A stretch of 64,000 nt of DNA from Pelagicoccus sp. SDUM812005 (GCF_031127875.1 NZ_JARXIA010000025.1:25674-89673); one strand, 5' to 3'; counted from the first letter of the stretch, positions 8,785-18,974 are shown. The notes: generated by a model not told the origin, from the letters alone. Numbers and translations are program-made.

Positions 8785-11151
8785 TCAAAGGTATTCTGAA
8801 CAGCGTTTTAGGGCGATCTCCAGCAAGTCGGATGGAATGCTCATGCTAAAAGTTGTGGAAAGGCTTAGAAGTTGGTATGTCTGCAGGGGTGTTAGTTGAT
8901 AGAGTGACTCTTCGTTCATGGTCTCCAGGGATGCTTCGAGTTCAACCCGTGCCAGTTGTCGCTTGTTGTTGAGAGCAAGCGCGATGGCTTGAACAACCCT
9001 CCGGTCCCAGTCGAAGGGGATGTATCCAGATTTTATGGAGTCGGACAGTTTTTCGCTATGCTTGCGGGCGTTGAGGGTGTCTTTCGAGTGTTTGTAGAAT
9101 ATTGAAAGCGCGGCCGAGGCGTTTGGGTCTTGCGGGTAGGCTTCTTCGATCGTATGGGCGGCGGTGCTTGCGGGCTCCATGCGTTTCATTTCAACGAAGT
9201 ATTCGGTGAGTCGACTCATAGATAAGGCCTCGTCTTGCTGTGGGCAAATTTCGAATACGGCTAGCTTCTCGGATTCGAATCCCGCAACGGCAGGAAGGTG
9301 ATAGGGAATCGCTCGCAGGTACAGTGGGAGGACCCAGGTTTGCAGTCTTTCGAAGAAAGTGTTTTGGCCAGGACCTTGGGCCTCCTGTACGAGCTGGGGC
9401 AGCACATCGTCCCAAGAGGGGAGTAAAATGTGAGTGATCTCGCGGCTCTCGAGTACCGCTTGCACTTCGGTGTTCTCCGGGGCGCTTAGAATGCGAGAGG
9501 CCGCAATCTGACCGGGGTAGGATTCCCACGCAGTTGATAGCAAGGCAGTGCAGTTTCCGTGAAAGATGAGAGAATCGGATTGGGCGGGAGAGGCGAGGGC
9601 GTGTACCTCCCGGCTGGGATTATGGGTAGCGAGCCAATGCGAAAGGTGTCTTTGCACTAGTGCCTGAAGGTCGGCGGGGCGCAGGGGAGTGTCACCGGAG
9701 GGACGGCGCAGGGGGTCGGGAAGGCTCTTGTTCCAGGCGAAGAGGCTGAATAGCATCACGCCCACTGCGGTCCAGGTGTATCGGCCGGAGTCGAGCGTCT
9801 GCCTCTGGGCGAGTTGCCAGAGAAGAGGAAGCGATATGAGTGAAAGGGCGATACCCCAGCGTATTTTGAATACAGCGAGGATTGCGGTCGAGACATAGAC
9901 GAACAGTAAGCTGAGAGTTGTCTTGTATTCGCGTGTGCCTTGCTTGAAGCGAACGAAGGAACTTATCCCGAGGGCTGCGATTGTTGTCGCAGGTAACAAA
10001 AGGATGAATACAATCTCCAGAGGGCCAGCGCCGTTCAGCCAGGCAAATGAATTCTTGAACACAAGGGGTGCGTCCAGGTCTGAGGGACGGAGGGAGCCAG
10101 GGGTAGCGTACAGCCATCCCAAGTGCTTGTAAGCGATTTGATAGTAAAAAAGGGAGCCGAGCAGGGGGATGCCGCATCCGAGTTTCCAAAGGGTGGATGA
10201 ACGACTGTTTTTACCGTCGATGATGGACAAGCTTCCGTCGATGGTCAGTCCGATCCCGAGCCATGCGATTGCGTACAGGGGGTGGTTGTATCGTAGTTCG
10301 CTTGTTTCGAGAGCGACAGGGTTTTGGTCGATGAACCAAGCCATTGCGGTGATTCCGGCCCCGAGTGAAGACCACTTGAAGAGCGATTGGGAGCTTGTGC
10401 CCTGGCTGTAGATCGTGAGAGCAGCTATCGCTGCGATGGCGAGGACTGCAATGAAGCCGAAGGTGGGAGAGACGGCAAGGGCTAGGGCTGCGAGCACGGC
10501 TGTCGAAGCGGATAGTTTGTATTCTCTATTTGGATTCGGTACGCTGATGGCTATGGCGGCGCTGGCCAGAAGGAGCGCCCACCTGTCCGCGTCGATGGAA
10601 CCTGGAACGAATTGGGCGGAGAAGAAGGGAAAGAGGGCCAGGAAGGCAGTAGTCGCTGCCGCCTTAGCGATGTTGAAACGGCGGGCGATGAAGCCTGCGA
10701 CGAAAGCGAGCGCGATGGCATGGGAAAGGATTGGCTCCCACAGGGCGGCTTTCTCTATCGCTATCGGGAGTGGGTGTCCGGTGGTCAGGCTGATGCCTCC
10801 GGCTATCGCCGCTAGCCATCCTGCGTACAGTTTGGGAAGCTGTTGAACGCGGCCGGTGGGAGCAGCATCGCTCAGGTAGAGCGTGGAGCTGAATGGGCCA
10901 TTCTCGACAAGTTCTTGTGTGTAGGCGATCCAGCGGTAGGTGGTGCCGTGATTTCGCGTTGCCAAGAAATGCCTTTGTCCGAGCTCGTAGCCGGTAGGAG
11001 AGTCGCTGTCTAGCTGGGGCGCGGGGCTTCCTTGGCTGATCAGCTTCTCCGCCCAGGTCAGGGATCGGTAGTCGGTTTTTAGAGCAAAAAAGAGCGTGAG
11101 GAGGATGACAGCGGCGGCGGCTCCCTTATGCCATAATGGGGTGGGGTTCAT
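8785..11151 (-). CDS. STT3-like GT-C polytopic membrane protein with helical C-terminal tail
   Basis: 788 residues from the ATG at 11151; a longer in-frame start inside the upstream gene is less likely because it would put a charged stretch before the first membrane helix. The first helix is at about 10-25. The loop after it has D48-x-D50 followed by SPTGYE, similar to the first acidic motif of oligosaccharyltransferase STT3/PglB. Further on, GSIDADRWAL resembles the second acidic motif. There are about 11-13 membrane helices up to about residue 490. A soluble domain follows, then a helical, TPR-like tail. The WWDYG signature of true STT3 was not found. I infer a GT-C-fold glycosyl or oligosaccharyl transferase of unknown acceptor. 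It follows the UnbV gene by 29 bp, so the two are probably co-transcribed. A paralogue is at 49843-52290. Confidence 0.65.
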   Translation of the reverse strand: MNPTPLWHKGAAAAVILLTLFFALKTDYRSLTWAEKLISQGSPAPQLDSDSPTGYELGQRHFLATRNHGTTYRWIAYTQELVENGPFSSTLYLSDAAPTGRVQQLPKLYAGWLAAIAGGISLTTGHPLPIAIEKAALWEPILSHAIALAFVAGFIARRFNIAKAAATTAFLALFPFFSAQFVPGSIDADRWALLLASAAIAISVPNPNREYKLSASTAVLAALALAVSPTFGFIAVLAIAAIAALTIYSQGTSSQSLFKWSSLGAGITAMAWFIDQNPVALETSELRYNHPLYAIAWLGIGLTIDGSLSIIDGKNSRSSTLWKLGCGIPLLGSLFYYQIAYKHLGWLYATPGSLRPSDLDAPLVFKNSFAWLNGAGPLEIVFILLLPATTIAALGISSFVRFKQGTREYKTTLSLLFVYVSTAILAVFKIRWGIALSLISLPLLWQLAQRQTLDSGRYTWTAVGVMLFSLFAWNKSLPDPLRRPSGDTPLRPADLQALVQRHLSHWLATHNPSREVHALASPAQSDSLIFHGNCTALLSTAWESYPGQIAASRILSAPENTEVQAVLESREITHILLPSWDDVLPQLVQEAQGPGQNTFFERLQTWVLPLYLRAIPYHLPAVAGFESEKLAVFEICPQQDEALSMSRLTEYFVEMKRMEPASTAAHTIEEAYPQDPNASAALSIFYKHSKDTLNARKHSEKLSDSIKSGYIPFDWDRRVVQAIALALNNKRQLARVELEASLETMNEESLYQLTPLQTYQLLSLSTTFSMSIPSDLLEIALKRCSEYL

Positions 11152-11180
11152 GGTGTCGTTTGTTCGCAGAATTTTTGAGG

Positions 11181-14100
11181 CTAGGGGTCGATCGCTTCGA
11201 CGCGCCAAGCTCCAGCGGAAGGGGCGTCCTCGTGGGAGCTTTGGGTGCCGTCTGGCCATCGCGCAATGAGGGTGGGCGACTGGGAAGCCTCAGAGTTGGC
11301 AAGGTGAATGGTGTGTGAACCTTGAGTGTGCCACCCCCCTCCGAGGCCTATTTCGTGGTAGAGGGTGGACCCGTCGGGGAATTGAAATTCCAGTTGGGCT
11401 CCGATCGCATCTATGTTTCCCCGAGGACCCTGAACCTCAACGGAGAGCCACTGGTTAGCGTATTCAGTTTCATTAGACAGGTAGGCGTTGCTTGCACCAT
11501 GTTGCATCGCCAGCAAGTCAGGCTTCGAGTCTGCGTTTGCATCGAAAACGGCGATCGCTCTACCGTTTTTAGGAAGCAGGATTCCTGACTTTTTGGGTGG
11601 TGTCGAAGTGAAGGTTCCCTCTCCGGTTCCAGCCAAAAAGAGGCCCATGCCTCCATGGAAACGCGGGATGGCAATGTCGGTGTTCTGAGTTGCTGCGATG
11701 TCGATATTGCCGTCTCCGTCGAGGTCTGCGGCCGCCATTCCGATGATGGGGCTAGTCTGCGCTTCTGCGGAGAAGGGCGTGAATGCGTAGCTGCCGTCAG
11801 CTTGGCTTAGGAAAACGCCAGACTCGAAGTTGTTCGCTTCAAGTCGCTGCGAGGAATCGAGCTGGGCTTGTCCGTAGACTTCAGCCATGTTCGCTTTGGC
11901 GAAGTCGTCGTTCTTGGGAAAGGTCCGGAGGACATGGGGGAGTTTGGCGCCTATGTCCACGCGGGAGCGAACGGGGTAGAGGACCCCGTTGTCGTAGACG
12001 GCTTCGGCGATCAGGCGTGTCCCATTACGGGCGAAATCTCCGTAGAATAAAGTGGCAGGGGCTTGCGGCGAGGCGTGGTAGGTGGTGTTTAGTCCGAGGT
12101 TGCCGACAGCGAAGTCGAGCGATCCGTCGCCGTTGAAATCGGCGCTGGCGAGGCCGTTCCACCAGCCCTTTCCGCCGCTTTCGAATCCTACGGATTCGGT
12201 GTAGTCGGCGAATTGGCCACCTCCTTGGTTTTTATAGTAGCGAACGTAGTCCCACTCGAGGGCCACGATGAGGTCGGGGCGTCCATCGCGGTCGACGTCG
12301 CGGAAGAGGGCGCTCTTGACGAGACCGGGCTTGGCCAGCTCGGGCGCGAGTTGGTTGGTTTTGTTTACGAAGGTACCGTTTTCGTTGATGAGGAGATAGC
12401 TGTCCGGAGTTTCTGGATACTGTCCGGGGATTGAGCGTCCGCCTATGAACAGGTCGAGGTCGCCGTCGGAATCGATATCGGCTCCAACTGCGGCTCCGGC
12501 GTTCACGCTGAGCTTGGGGAAGTCGGTATCGGGCGTGAAATTTCCCGCTCCATCGTTGAGCAGCAAGGATACGCGGAAGTGGTCCGGCCACTTGCTTGCG
12601 TTCGCGCTCGCGTGCGTGACGAGGAGGTCTCGATCGCCATCCATGTCGACATCGAAGGCTAGGATTGGTCCGTTTTCGGTTTCGACTTGGGCGAGCGAGG
12701 GGATGGTTTGTGGTTGGAACGAAGCGTTGTTCGAAGTGAGCAGCTTATGTTTGGATCCGGTCGTCGCTCCGTAGAGCACATCATCTACCTTGTCTCCGTT
12801 GAAGTCGGCGACGACGAGGGAGGGGCCGGCACGGTCTGTTCTGAAAGGGAGGAAGGCCTGCTCTTTGTCGGCGAGAGCTAGCTCTGAATTGTCGTGGAAG
12901 GACAGGCCAAGCGCTGTATCGCCCTTACCGAACAGGCTTTGTGATTCCGGTTTGGATACGCTTTCGGGAGATTGGGCTTCTACTATTTTATAGGCGCTGT
13001 TGGTTGCGAGATTGTTGAAGACTTGCTGCTTCCCCGATGGCCATTCGACGATTAGCTTATTGATGAAAGCGTCGTTACCTACGCCGAAATGGGCGACAGG
13101 TTCGCTGCTGGATGCGTAACCTCGAGCCACGGTGAGAGTGCGTGATTGCAGTCCAGCGGACGGAGACTCGATGCGGACGACCGCGCCGATTCCGTAGGAG
13201 TTCGACTGGGTTCCTTGTAGTTGTATTTTGATGCTACGATGCTTTTCGACGTTGTTGCGAAAGGCCTTGAGGCCACCGTTGTAGTCTAGGTAGACGAGGT
13301 CGAGGTCGCCGTCGTTGTCTAAGTCAGCGGTGGCTGCCCCGAAGGTGACGCCGATATCCGTGAGCCCCCAGTCCTCGGTGACTTCGGAGAAACCGTTTCC
13401 GGAGAGGTTTCGATAAGCGAGGTTTGATTCGTCGAGGGGCGGAGACCGCTTCATCACGGCGATACGTTGCATGTCGGAGAGGGCGCGCATCATGCGGGCG
13501 AGCAAATCGCTATTGTTCGCCTCGCGAACCATCCCGTTGGTGACATGCAGGTCCGCCCAGCCGTCTTGGTCGAAATCCTCGAAGCGTACGGACCAAGTCC
13601 AGTCTGTGGCTTCGATCCCGGCCCAGCAGGCTACTTCTCCGAAGACTCCGAGCCCTGTGTTGAGGAGAAGGCTGTTGCGTGTGTATTGGGGAGCAATCCC
13701 CTCCGTGGTGCCGGTTGTCAGTACATCGTTTCGGGAGGCGGCCAACCCGCGTCGATCTTTCTCGCGCGAGGTTGTGGCCATGTCGGCGACGAGTAGGTCG
13801 ATGTGGCCGTCGTTATTGATATCGGTCGTATCGGCTCCCATGGAGGAGTAGGGAGCGCTGGGGGCGACTTCGTGCAATACGTTTGAGAATGTTCCGTCAT
13901 GATTGTTTCGATACAGATAGTCGTTGCCTGAAAAGTCGTTGGCGATGTAGAGGTCAGGCCAGCGGTCTTCGTCGAAGTCGAACCAAGTGGCGGCGTGCCC
14001 GAAGGTTGACCCTTGAATTCCGGCCTCTTTTGTAGTCTCCACGAAGTAGCCTTTCCCGGTGTTGCGAAAGAGACGATCCTGGCGGCCCTGCGATTCGGTA

Positions 14101-14768
14101 CCGTCGACTTGGTTGGTGAGTACTAGCACGTCCAGCCAGCCGTCCCGATCGTAGTCCACGAAGGAGCCCACCACGCTGCCGTCCGTAATGCCGAGACCTC
14201 GTTTCTCGCCTTCCTCCTCGAAGGTTCCGTCACCTTGATTCATGTATAGCAGGTTAGGGGCTCGGTTGCGGCAGACGTAGAGGTCGAGCCAGCCATCGTT
14301 GTCAATATCGACAAACACTGCTCCTTGGCGCCATATTGCTTCGTCGTCGGAGATAGCGCTGGAGAGCCAACCCAGCATTGAGGAACTCTCGGAGAGCCCT
14401 GCATCGTCGGTGACGTCTTCGAATCGCCAGTTTCCAATATTGCGGAATAGCCTGCCCGGTTTGGTTTTGGTACTGACGTAAAGGTCGACCTTACCGTCTT
14501 GATCGAAGTCTGCGGCGCAGACTCCGGATCCCATCCCTCCACCCATGAACTCGCGGTAGCGGTGGGTCCACATGAGTGGATCGTCGTATTGGTTGTCGAC
14601 TTGAAGTCCGCTCTCCTCGGGGTGTACGGGTTCGAATAGCTTGCGGGTGTTTGAGGGAGGTGAAGGCGAGAATTCGGTTTGTGTTAGCGCCTGCGAGTGC
14701 AGCTGGTGTACTGAGGCGAAAAGGGCGAGAGGTAGGTGCAGCGATAAGCGAATAAGTAGGGGCTTCAT
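11181..14768 (-). CDS. Secreted FG-GAP/VCBS protein with two ASPIC/UnbV domains
   Basis: 1195 residues with a signal peptide (MKPLLIRLSLHLPLALFASVH). The N-terminal half carries many calcium-type FG-GAP/VCBS repeats (for example DFDQDGKVDLYV, DIDNDGWLDLYVC, DYDRDGWLDVLVL), which would form a beta-propeller. An ASPIC/UnbV domain follows at about 520-620 (GIGAVVRI, RTLTVARGYASSSEP, VEWPSG). A second FG-GAP block spans about 650-1090, and a second ASPIC-like domain is at the end (IGAQLEFQFPDG, LGGGWHTQGSHTIHL, ARWPDG). ASPIC/UnbV proteins occur across marine bacteria and in human CRTAC1; their biochemical role is unsettled. The gene heads a minus-strand pair with the STT3-like gene and is divergent from the TonB receptor, sharing a 407-bp promoter region with candidate operators. 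Confidence 0.9.
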   Translation of the reverse strand: MKPLLIRLSLHLPLALFASVHQLHSQALTQTEFSPSPPSNTRKLFEPVHPEESGLQVDNQYDDPLMWTHRYREFMGGGMGSGVCAADFDQDGKVDLYVSTKTKPGRLFRNIGNWRFEDVTDDAGLSESSSMLGWLSSAISDDEAIWRQGAVFVDIDNDGWLDLYVCRNRAPNLLYMNQGDGTFEEEGEKRGLGITDGSVVGSFVDYDRDGWLDVLVLTNQVDGTESQGRQDRLFRNTGKGYFVETTKEAGIQGSTFGHAATWFDFDEDRWPDLYIANDFSGNDYLYRNNHDGTFSNVLHEVAPSAPYSSMGADTTDINNDGHIDLLVADMATTSREKDRRGLAASRNDVLTTGTTEGIAPQYTRNSLLLNTGLGVFGEVACWAGIEATDWTWSVRFEDFDQDGWADLHVTNGMVREANNSDLLARMMRALSDMQRIAVMKRSPPLDESNLAYRNLSGNGFSEVTEDWGLTDIGVTFGAATADLDNDGDLDLVYLDYNGGLKAFRNNVEKHRSIKIQLQGTQSNSYGIGAVVRIESPSAGLQSRTLTVARGYASSSEPVAHFGVGNDAFINKLIVEWPSGKQQVFNNLATNSAYKIVEAQSPESVSKPESQSLFGKGDTALGLSFHDNSELALADKEQAFLPFRTDRAGPSLVVADFNGDKVDDVLYGATTGSKHKLLTSNNASFQPQTIPSLAQVETENGPILAFDVDMDGDRDLLVTHASANASKWPDHFRVSLLLNDGAGNFTPDTDFPKLSVNAGAAVGADIDSDGDLDLFIGGRSIPGQYPETPDSYLLINENGTFVNKTNQLAPELAKPGLVKSALFRDVDRDGRPDLIVALEWDYVRYYKNQGGGQFADYTESVGFESGGKGWWNGLASADFNGDGSLDFAVGNLGLNTTYHASPQAPATLFYGDFARNGTRLIAEAVYDNGVLYPVRSRVDIGAKLPHVLRTFPKNDDFAKANMAEVYGQAQLDSSQRLEANNFESGVFLSQADGSYAFTPFSAEAQTSPIIGMAAADLDGDGNIDIAATQNTDIAIPRFHGGMGLFLAGTGEGTFTSTPPKKSGILLPKNGRAIAVFDANADSKPDLLAMQHGASNAYLSNETEYANQWLSVEVQGPRGNIDAIGAQLEFQFPDGSTLYHEIGLGGGWHTQGSHTIHLANSEASQSPTLIARWPDGTQSSHEDAPSAGAWRVEAIDP

Positions 14769-15175
14769 AAAATAGATGGGTATCTTGGGGATTATATAGT
14801 TGAACTATTTTATTATTATATAGGTAGGGGTAGGGGAGAGGGATGCTGCGGGATGGATGTTGATGGAAGGCACGTCCTGGGCAAATGGACAATGGTTATA
14901 GAAGCTTCTATAGCCTTGGTTATAGTTGTCTGGGGTAGGTCGCAAATGTGTGTATCAATGTCGCAAAATGCCCGTAGACCGGAGGTCTGTCTTGTTGGTA
15001 GACTGTAAGCTCTCGTTGCACCCGAAGTTAGATTTTTTTATCACAGGAATCTAAACGCGATGTTACCCCAAATCGTTTGCTTTAGGTAGTTTCATCTACT
15101 GTTGTTCGCGTTGGCTGTCGTTTGTCGGGTTGTAGGGAGAAATTAACTACAAGCTAACTAAATTGTTACCTGATT
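14769..15175. other. Divergent promoter region between UnbV and TonB receptor genes
   Basis: 407 bp. Contains the compound palindrome at 14894-14925 and an AT-rich block at 14790-14822 with the palindrome ATAGTTGAACTAT (14796-14808). No ORF or RNA gene was recognised. Precise -35/-10 elements could not be assigned with confidence. Confidence 0.5.
14894..14925. promoter_or_regulatory. Candidate compound operator with three half-sites (site B)
   Basis: GGTTATAG (14894-14901), CTATAGCC (14908-14915) and GGTTATAG (14918-14925). The last two form the 18-bp palindrome CTATAGCCTTGGTTATAG. The site lies 148 bp upstream of the UnbV ATG and 260 bp upstream of the TonB receptor ATG. It matches the same pattern as the other sites in the window, with one extra half-site. 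Confidence 0.55.
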
Positions 15176-18100
15176 ATGATAAAAATACCACCTGGAAAAA
15201 ATAGATGCACAAGGGCGATCATCGCTTCTGTGTTGCTGCCTACGATTGGCTACTCGCAATCAGAGCCAGACGTATCCGATGAGGAGGTTTTTACCTTGTC
15301 TCCCTTCGAAATCTCTGGCGACGCGAATAGCGGTTACTCAACCCAAGCCACTCTAGCGGGTAACCGCTTGAAGACTGACTTGAAGGACTTGGGTACCTCT
15401 CTATCCGTCTACAATGAACAATTCTTGGACGATGTCGGCGCTACGGACAACAGCACGCTTCTGAAGTACACATTGGGTACTGAGGTTGGCGGTGTATACG
15501 GAAACTACTCCGGATCGGGAGGAGGGACAAATCCTGACTCCAACGCGGCTTTGAATCCGCAGTCGACCAACCGCGTTCGTGGCTTGGTAGGAGCGGACAA
15601 CACTCGCGACCTGTACCTCTCCAGTATCCCGTGGGATGGATACAACGTGGACGGTGTCGACATCCAGCGCGGTCCGAACGCGATCCTCTTTGGACAAGGA
15701 AGCCCGGGTGGCGTGATCAATACTCGTATGAAGCAAGCGAGCTGGCAGGATGCTGGCGAGGTCGCTATTCGCGTCGACGAGTTTGGCAGCGTTCGCGCGT
15801 CGGTTGACATCAATCGCGTGCTCATCGAAGATCAGCTATCGGTTCGCTTTGCTGCGGTGGACAACAACTCCAAGTTCAAGCAAGATCCTGCCTTTGACGA
15901 CATCCAGCGGCAGTATTTCGCGTTTCGGTACGAGCCAAGCTTCCTTACCTCAGACAATGCTCGCACGATCTTGAGGGCGAACTACGAAATGGGAGATGGC
16001 GAAAGCAATCGACCGCGCAACTTGCCACCGCGCGACCGCATCTCTCCTTGGTTCACCGAGCTGAACAATGAACTCTACGACGTGGCTTGGGGCAACGACA
16101 ACCACTGGCAAATTCCAGGTCGTGGCGCTGCAGCCAACCAAGATGGGGAGACTCCGGCGAACCCGAATCCGAACTACGTGGAATGGATCGGCAATGCGAC
16201 CAATGGTACGGGATACGCGGGCTATTTCGGTGGCTCGATTTTTTCCTACCTGCCAGGCGAGTCTCAGCCAGTTCTCGGCCTAGCTCCCAATGCGGTTGCA
16301 TACTTGGGCCTCTCTCCAGATGCGGCGGATGAGGACGGCTTTATCGATTTGGAAGGCGGGCGCGACGGTAACATTTTTGGCTTGGCCGACGGGAATCCGC
16401 ACGGTTTGCCAGGATACCGCGACTATGCTCAGTACAAAGGTTTGCCATTCGCCAGCCTCACGAAGGACAAGTTCGTCACGGATCCAGCGATCTTCGATTT
16501 CTACAACAACCTGCTGGACGGCGACATTAAGCGGGAGTGGCAGAACTTCGATTCCCTCGACATCTCCCTCAGCCAGACGTTCTTCGGCGACACCATGGGC
16601 TTCGATATCGGTTACCACGAGGAAAGCTACCTCTCAGGTGGTTATAATCCAGTTTCCGATACGATCCACATCGATGTAAACAGCCGTTTTGCTGACGGGA
16701 CCAATACGCCTGAAACCGGTTGGTACACCGATGGTACAGTCAATCCCGGCGCTGGTCGCCCATTCGTACGCCTTGGCAATGCCAAGGGTGAATCTATAAC
16801 CGATCGCGAAAGCTGGCGCGCGACTGCTTTCGTATCCCATGACTTCGATAAGGGAGACAACAACTGGCTTACACGTCTGCTCGGTAAGCATACCGTTACA
16901 GGTATGGCCTCCAAGGATGACTACCTTCGTACCAGCCAAAGATGGCGCAGCAGCACTTTCATCGGCGACTACTACGGCCTCGGTCAGTTCGAAGATATCA
17001 AGGCTAATAACGGCCGCTTCTGGGCGGATTTCGTCCCGATGCAAAACGTATATATCGGTCCGAACCTCCAAGGCGCGTCGCTTGGTCAGGATCTCGGAAT
17101 CCGTCCCCCGATGGTAGCTCCTCAGTTTTCGGATACTATGACCCTGCGCTATTTCGACTCTACTTGGAATCGCCCGATTGATCCCGAAGCAGCTGGTTAT
17201 GTAGATCCGGGTGCCATCTGGTACAACCAAGTAACAGTCGGCACCGCGGACGGACCTATCGAGTCTACTCAGTCCGAAAATCCCGCGAACTACGTAGGCT
17301 GGGTTACGCGTGACGTTCAGCTCATGACTGATGCCGACCCTCGCAATCGCGATTTCCTCACGGAGAGCCGCGAATGGGACGACCGTTACAATGAAGCGAC
17401 TGCCATCGTATGGCAGGGTAAGCTCTGGGACGGTTCGCTCGTAGCCACGGCAGGTATTCGCAACGACGAAGTAGGCCAGGTCCGTACCACTTGGAACACG
17501 GACGACTCTACGGAGTACCCGACGGAAATTCCTTACACTGTTAACGAAACCGGCCCCTTCAAGGAAGAGTCCAAGAGCTGGGGGGTGGTTGCTCATATGA
17601 ACGATCTCCCTTTCGTTGGTGGGTTGATGGACAACCTTCCTGTTAACGTGAGCTTGTCCTACAACAAGTCTAACAACTTCCAGACCGGTCAGGTTTTCGT
17701 GGACTACTGGGGTCAGCCATTGCCGCTTCCTGAAGGAAATACGGAAGACATCGGACTCATGGTTGCGACTAAGGACGGCAAGTATTCGCTTCGTCTGAAC
17801 CAGTTCGAATCTGACGTGAAGAACAACGTTGGTACGGGGCTCTCGTTCTGGCTCTACGGTAACAACATCGGCATCTACGCCCAAGCTTACCACCAGTTCA
17901 AAAACAACTACCAGTACCGCAGCCAGCCTAACAATGGTCCTACTTACGGTGACGGCACGGTCAGTGACCTGCCGGTTCCAACCGACGAAAACCCGAACCC
18001 AAGATGGAGTTTCGACTACCAGCCGCTCGACGGCCAAACGGTTGCTGAAGCCGAGGCTTTGGAAACGGCGGTAATCGCTGCCTATGACCAGTGGCTCGAA

Positions 18101-18901
18101 GAGATGGCTCCTCTGCCACAGATGATGGCGGAGGCTTGGAGCTTCGCATGGGACGGAAGCGACTTCACGGAAGCAGGCCTCCCATTCCGCTTCACCGATG
18201 ACATCAAGGCGGAAGGCTACGAGCTCGAATTGCATGCGCAGATCACCGACAACTGGCGCATGACCATGAACGCTTCCAAGATCAAGTCCTACCGAGACAA
18301 CCTCGGCCAGACTTTGGCGCCAGGCGGTGAGATGACCATGATCGAGTATCTGCTCGATTTCAACGACCGCATGAACACTACCGCTATGGGCGACCTTCGC
18401 ATCTGGGGCTCCGGAAGTACTGCCAATGCCCGTGACAACTGGAACGGATACGCTGACGGCGACATCAAGGCCCGTCTCGCTGAAGAAGGTACCGTGGTGC
18501 CGGAAAACCGTCTCTGGCACGTAAATTTCGTAACGAACTACGACTTTAGCGATGGCAAGTTCAAGGGCTTCAGCGTCGGTGGCAGCGCTCGTTACCAGTC
18601 GGCTTCCACCTTGGCTTACAGGCCATACTATGAGGTGTCTGAATTCACAGGCAGAGAGTTCCTCGCCTACGATTTGGACACGCCATACAAGGATGACGCT
18701 CAGATGGACTTCGACCTTTGGCTTGGTTATGGAAAGCTGATCTTCAACGACAGGGTCGATTGGAAAATTCAGATGAACATCTCCAATGTGGGAGTGGGCG
18801 ACGAGCTCGTTCCGATCACGGTGCAGCCTGATGGTACGCCAGCGGCCTACCGTATCAAAGCTCCACAGCAGATATTCTTAACGAATACCTTCAAGTTCTA
18901 G
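15176..18901 (+). CDS. TonB-dependent outer-membrane receptor
   Basis: 1241 residues. A signal peptide (MIKIPPGKNRCTRAIIASVL, cleaved near GYSQSEP) precedes a TonB-box-like stretch (EEVFTLSPFEISG). The plug domain has TLAGNRL, RVRGLVGADNTRD and VDIQRGPNAILFGQGSPGG. The remainder is a long beta-barrel with many aromatic-alternating strands, ending in TNTFKF with a terminal Phe. No carboxypeptidase-like N-terminal domain and no SusD partner are present, which is usual for Verrucomicrobiota receptors. It would import ligands too large for porins, here probably xylan-derived oligosaccharides, using the proton-motive force. It is divergent from UnbV and closes with a strong terminator. A paralogue lies at 57922-61836. 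Confidence 0.93.
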   Translation: MIKIPPGKNRCTRAIIASVLLPTIGYSQSEPDVSDEEVFTLSPFEISGDANSGYSTQATLAGNRLKTDLKDLGTSLSVYNEQFLDDVGATDNSTLLKYTLGTEVGGVYGNYSGSGGGTNPDSNAALNPQSTNRVRGLVGADNTRDLYLSSIPWDGYNVDGVDIQRGPNAILFGQGSPGGVINTRMKQASWQDAGEVAIRVDEFGSVRASVDINRVLIEDQLSVRFAAVDNNSKFKQDPAFDDIQRQYFAFRYEPSFLTSDNARTILRANYEMGDGESNRPRNLPPRDRISPWFTELNNELYDVAWGNDNHWQIPGRGAAANQDGETPANPNPNYVEWIGNATNGTGYAGYFGGSIFSYLPGESQPVLGLAPNAVAYLGLSPDAADEDGFIDLEGGRDGNIFGLADGNPHGLPGYRDYAQYKGLPFASLTKDKFVTDPAIFDFYNNLLDGDIKREWQNFDSLDISLSQTFFGDTMGFDIGYHEESYLSGGYNPVSDTIHIDVNSRFADGTNTPETGWYTDGTVNPGAGRPFVRLGNAKGESITDRESWRATAFVSHDFDKGDNNWLTRLLGKHTVTGMASKDDYLRTSQRWRSSTFIGDYYGLGQFEDIKANNGRFWADFVPMQNVYIGPNLQGASLGQDLGIRPPMVAPQFSDTMTLRYFDSTWNRPIDPEAAGYVDPGAIWYNQVTVGTADGPIESTQSENPANYVGWVTRDVQLMTDADPRNRDFLTESREWDDRYNEATAIVWQGKLWDGSLVATAGIRNDEVGQVRTTWNTDDSTEYPTEIPYTVNETGPFKEESKSWGVVAHMNDLPFVGGLMDNLPVNVSLSYNKSNNFQTGQVFVDYWGQPLPLPEGNTEDIGLMVATKDGKYSLRLNQFESDVKNNVGTGLSFWLYGNNIGIYAQAYHQFKNNYQYRSQPNNGPTYGDGTVSDLPVPTDENPNPRWSFDYQPLDGQTVAEAEALETAVIAAYDQWLEEMAPLPQMMAEAWSFAWDGSDFTEAGLPFRFTDDIKAEGYELELHAQITDNWRMTMNASKIKSYRDNLGQTLAPGGEMTMIEYLLDFNDRMNTTAMGDLRIWGSGSTANARDNWNGYADGDIKARLAEEGTVVPENRLWHVNFVTNYDFSDGKFKGFSVGGSARYQSASTLAYRPYYEVSEFTGREFLAYDLDTPYKDDAQMDFDLWLGYGKLIFNDRVDWKIQMNISNVGVGDELVPITVQPDGTPAAYRIKAPQQIFLTNTFKF

Positions 18902-18926
18902 CATAGTAAGTATCTTGTTAATGCTT

Positions 18927-18957
18927 CGCCCCTGGATTCGTTCAGGGGCGTTTTTTT
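18927..18957 (+). terminator. Rho-independent terminator after the TonB receptor
   Basis: Stem CGCCCCTG (18927-18934)/CAGGGGCG (18943-18950), loop of 8 nt, followed by seven T residues. It lies 26 nt after the receptor stop. It argues against starting the next gene at the upstream ATG at 18915. Confidence 0.9.
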
Positions 18958-18974
18958 GGGGATGCTTCAGTTGT

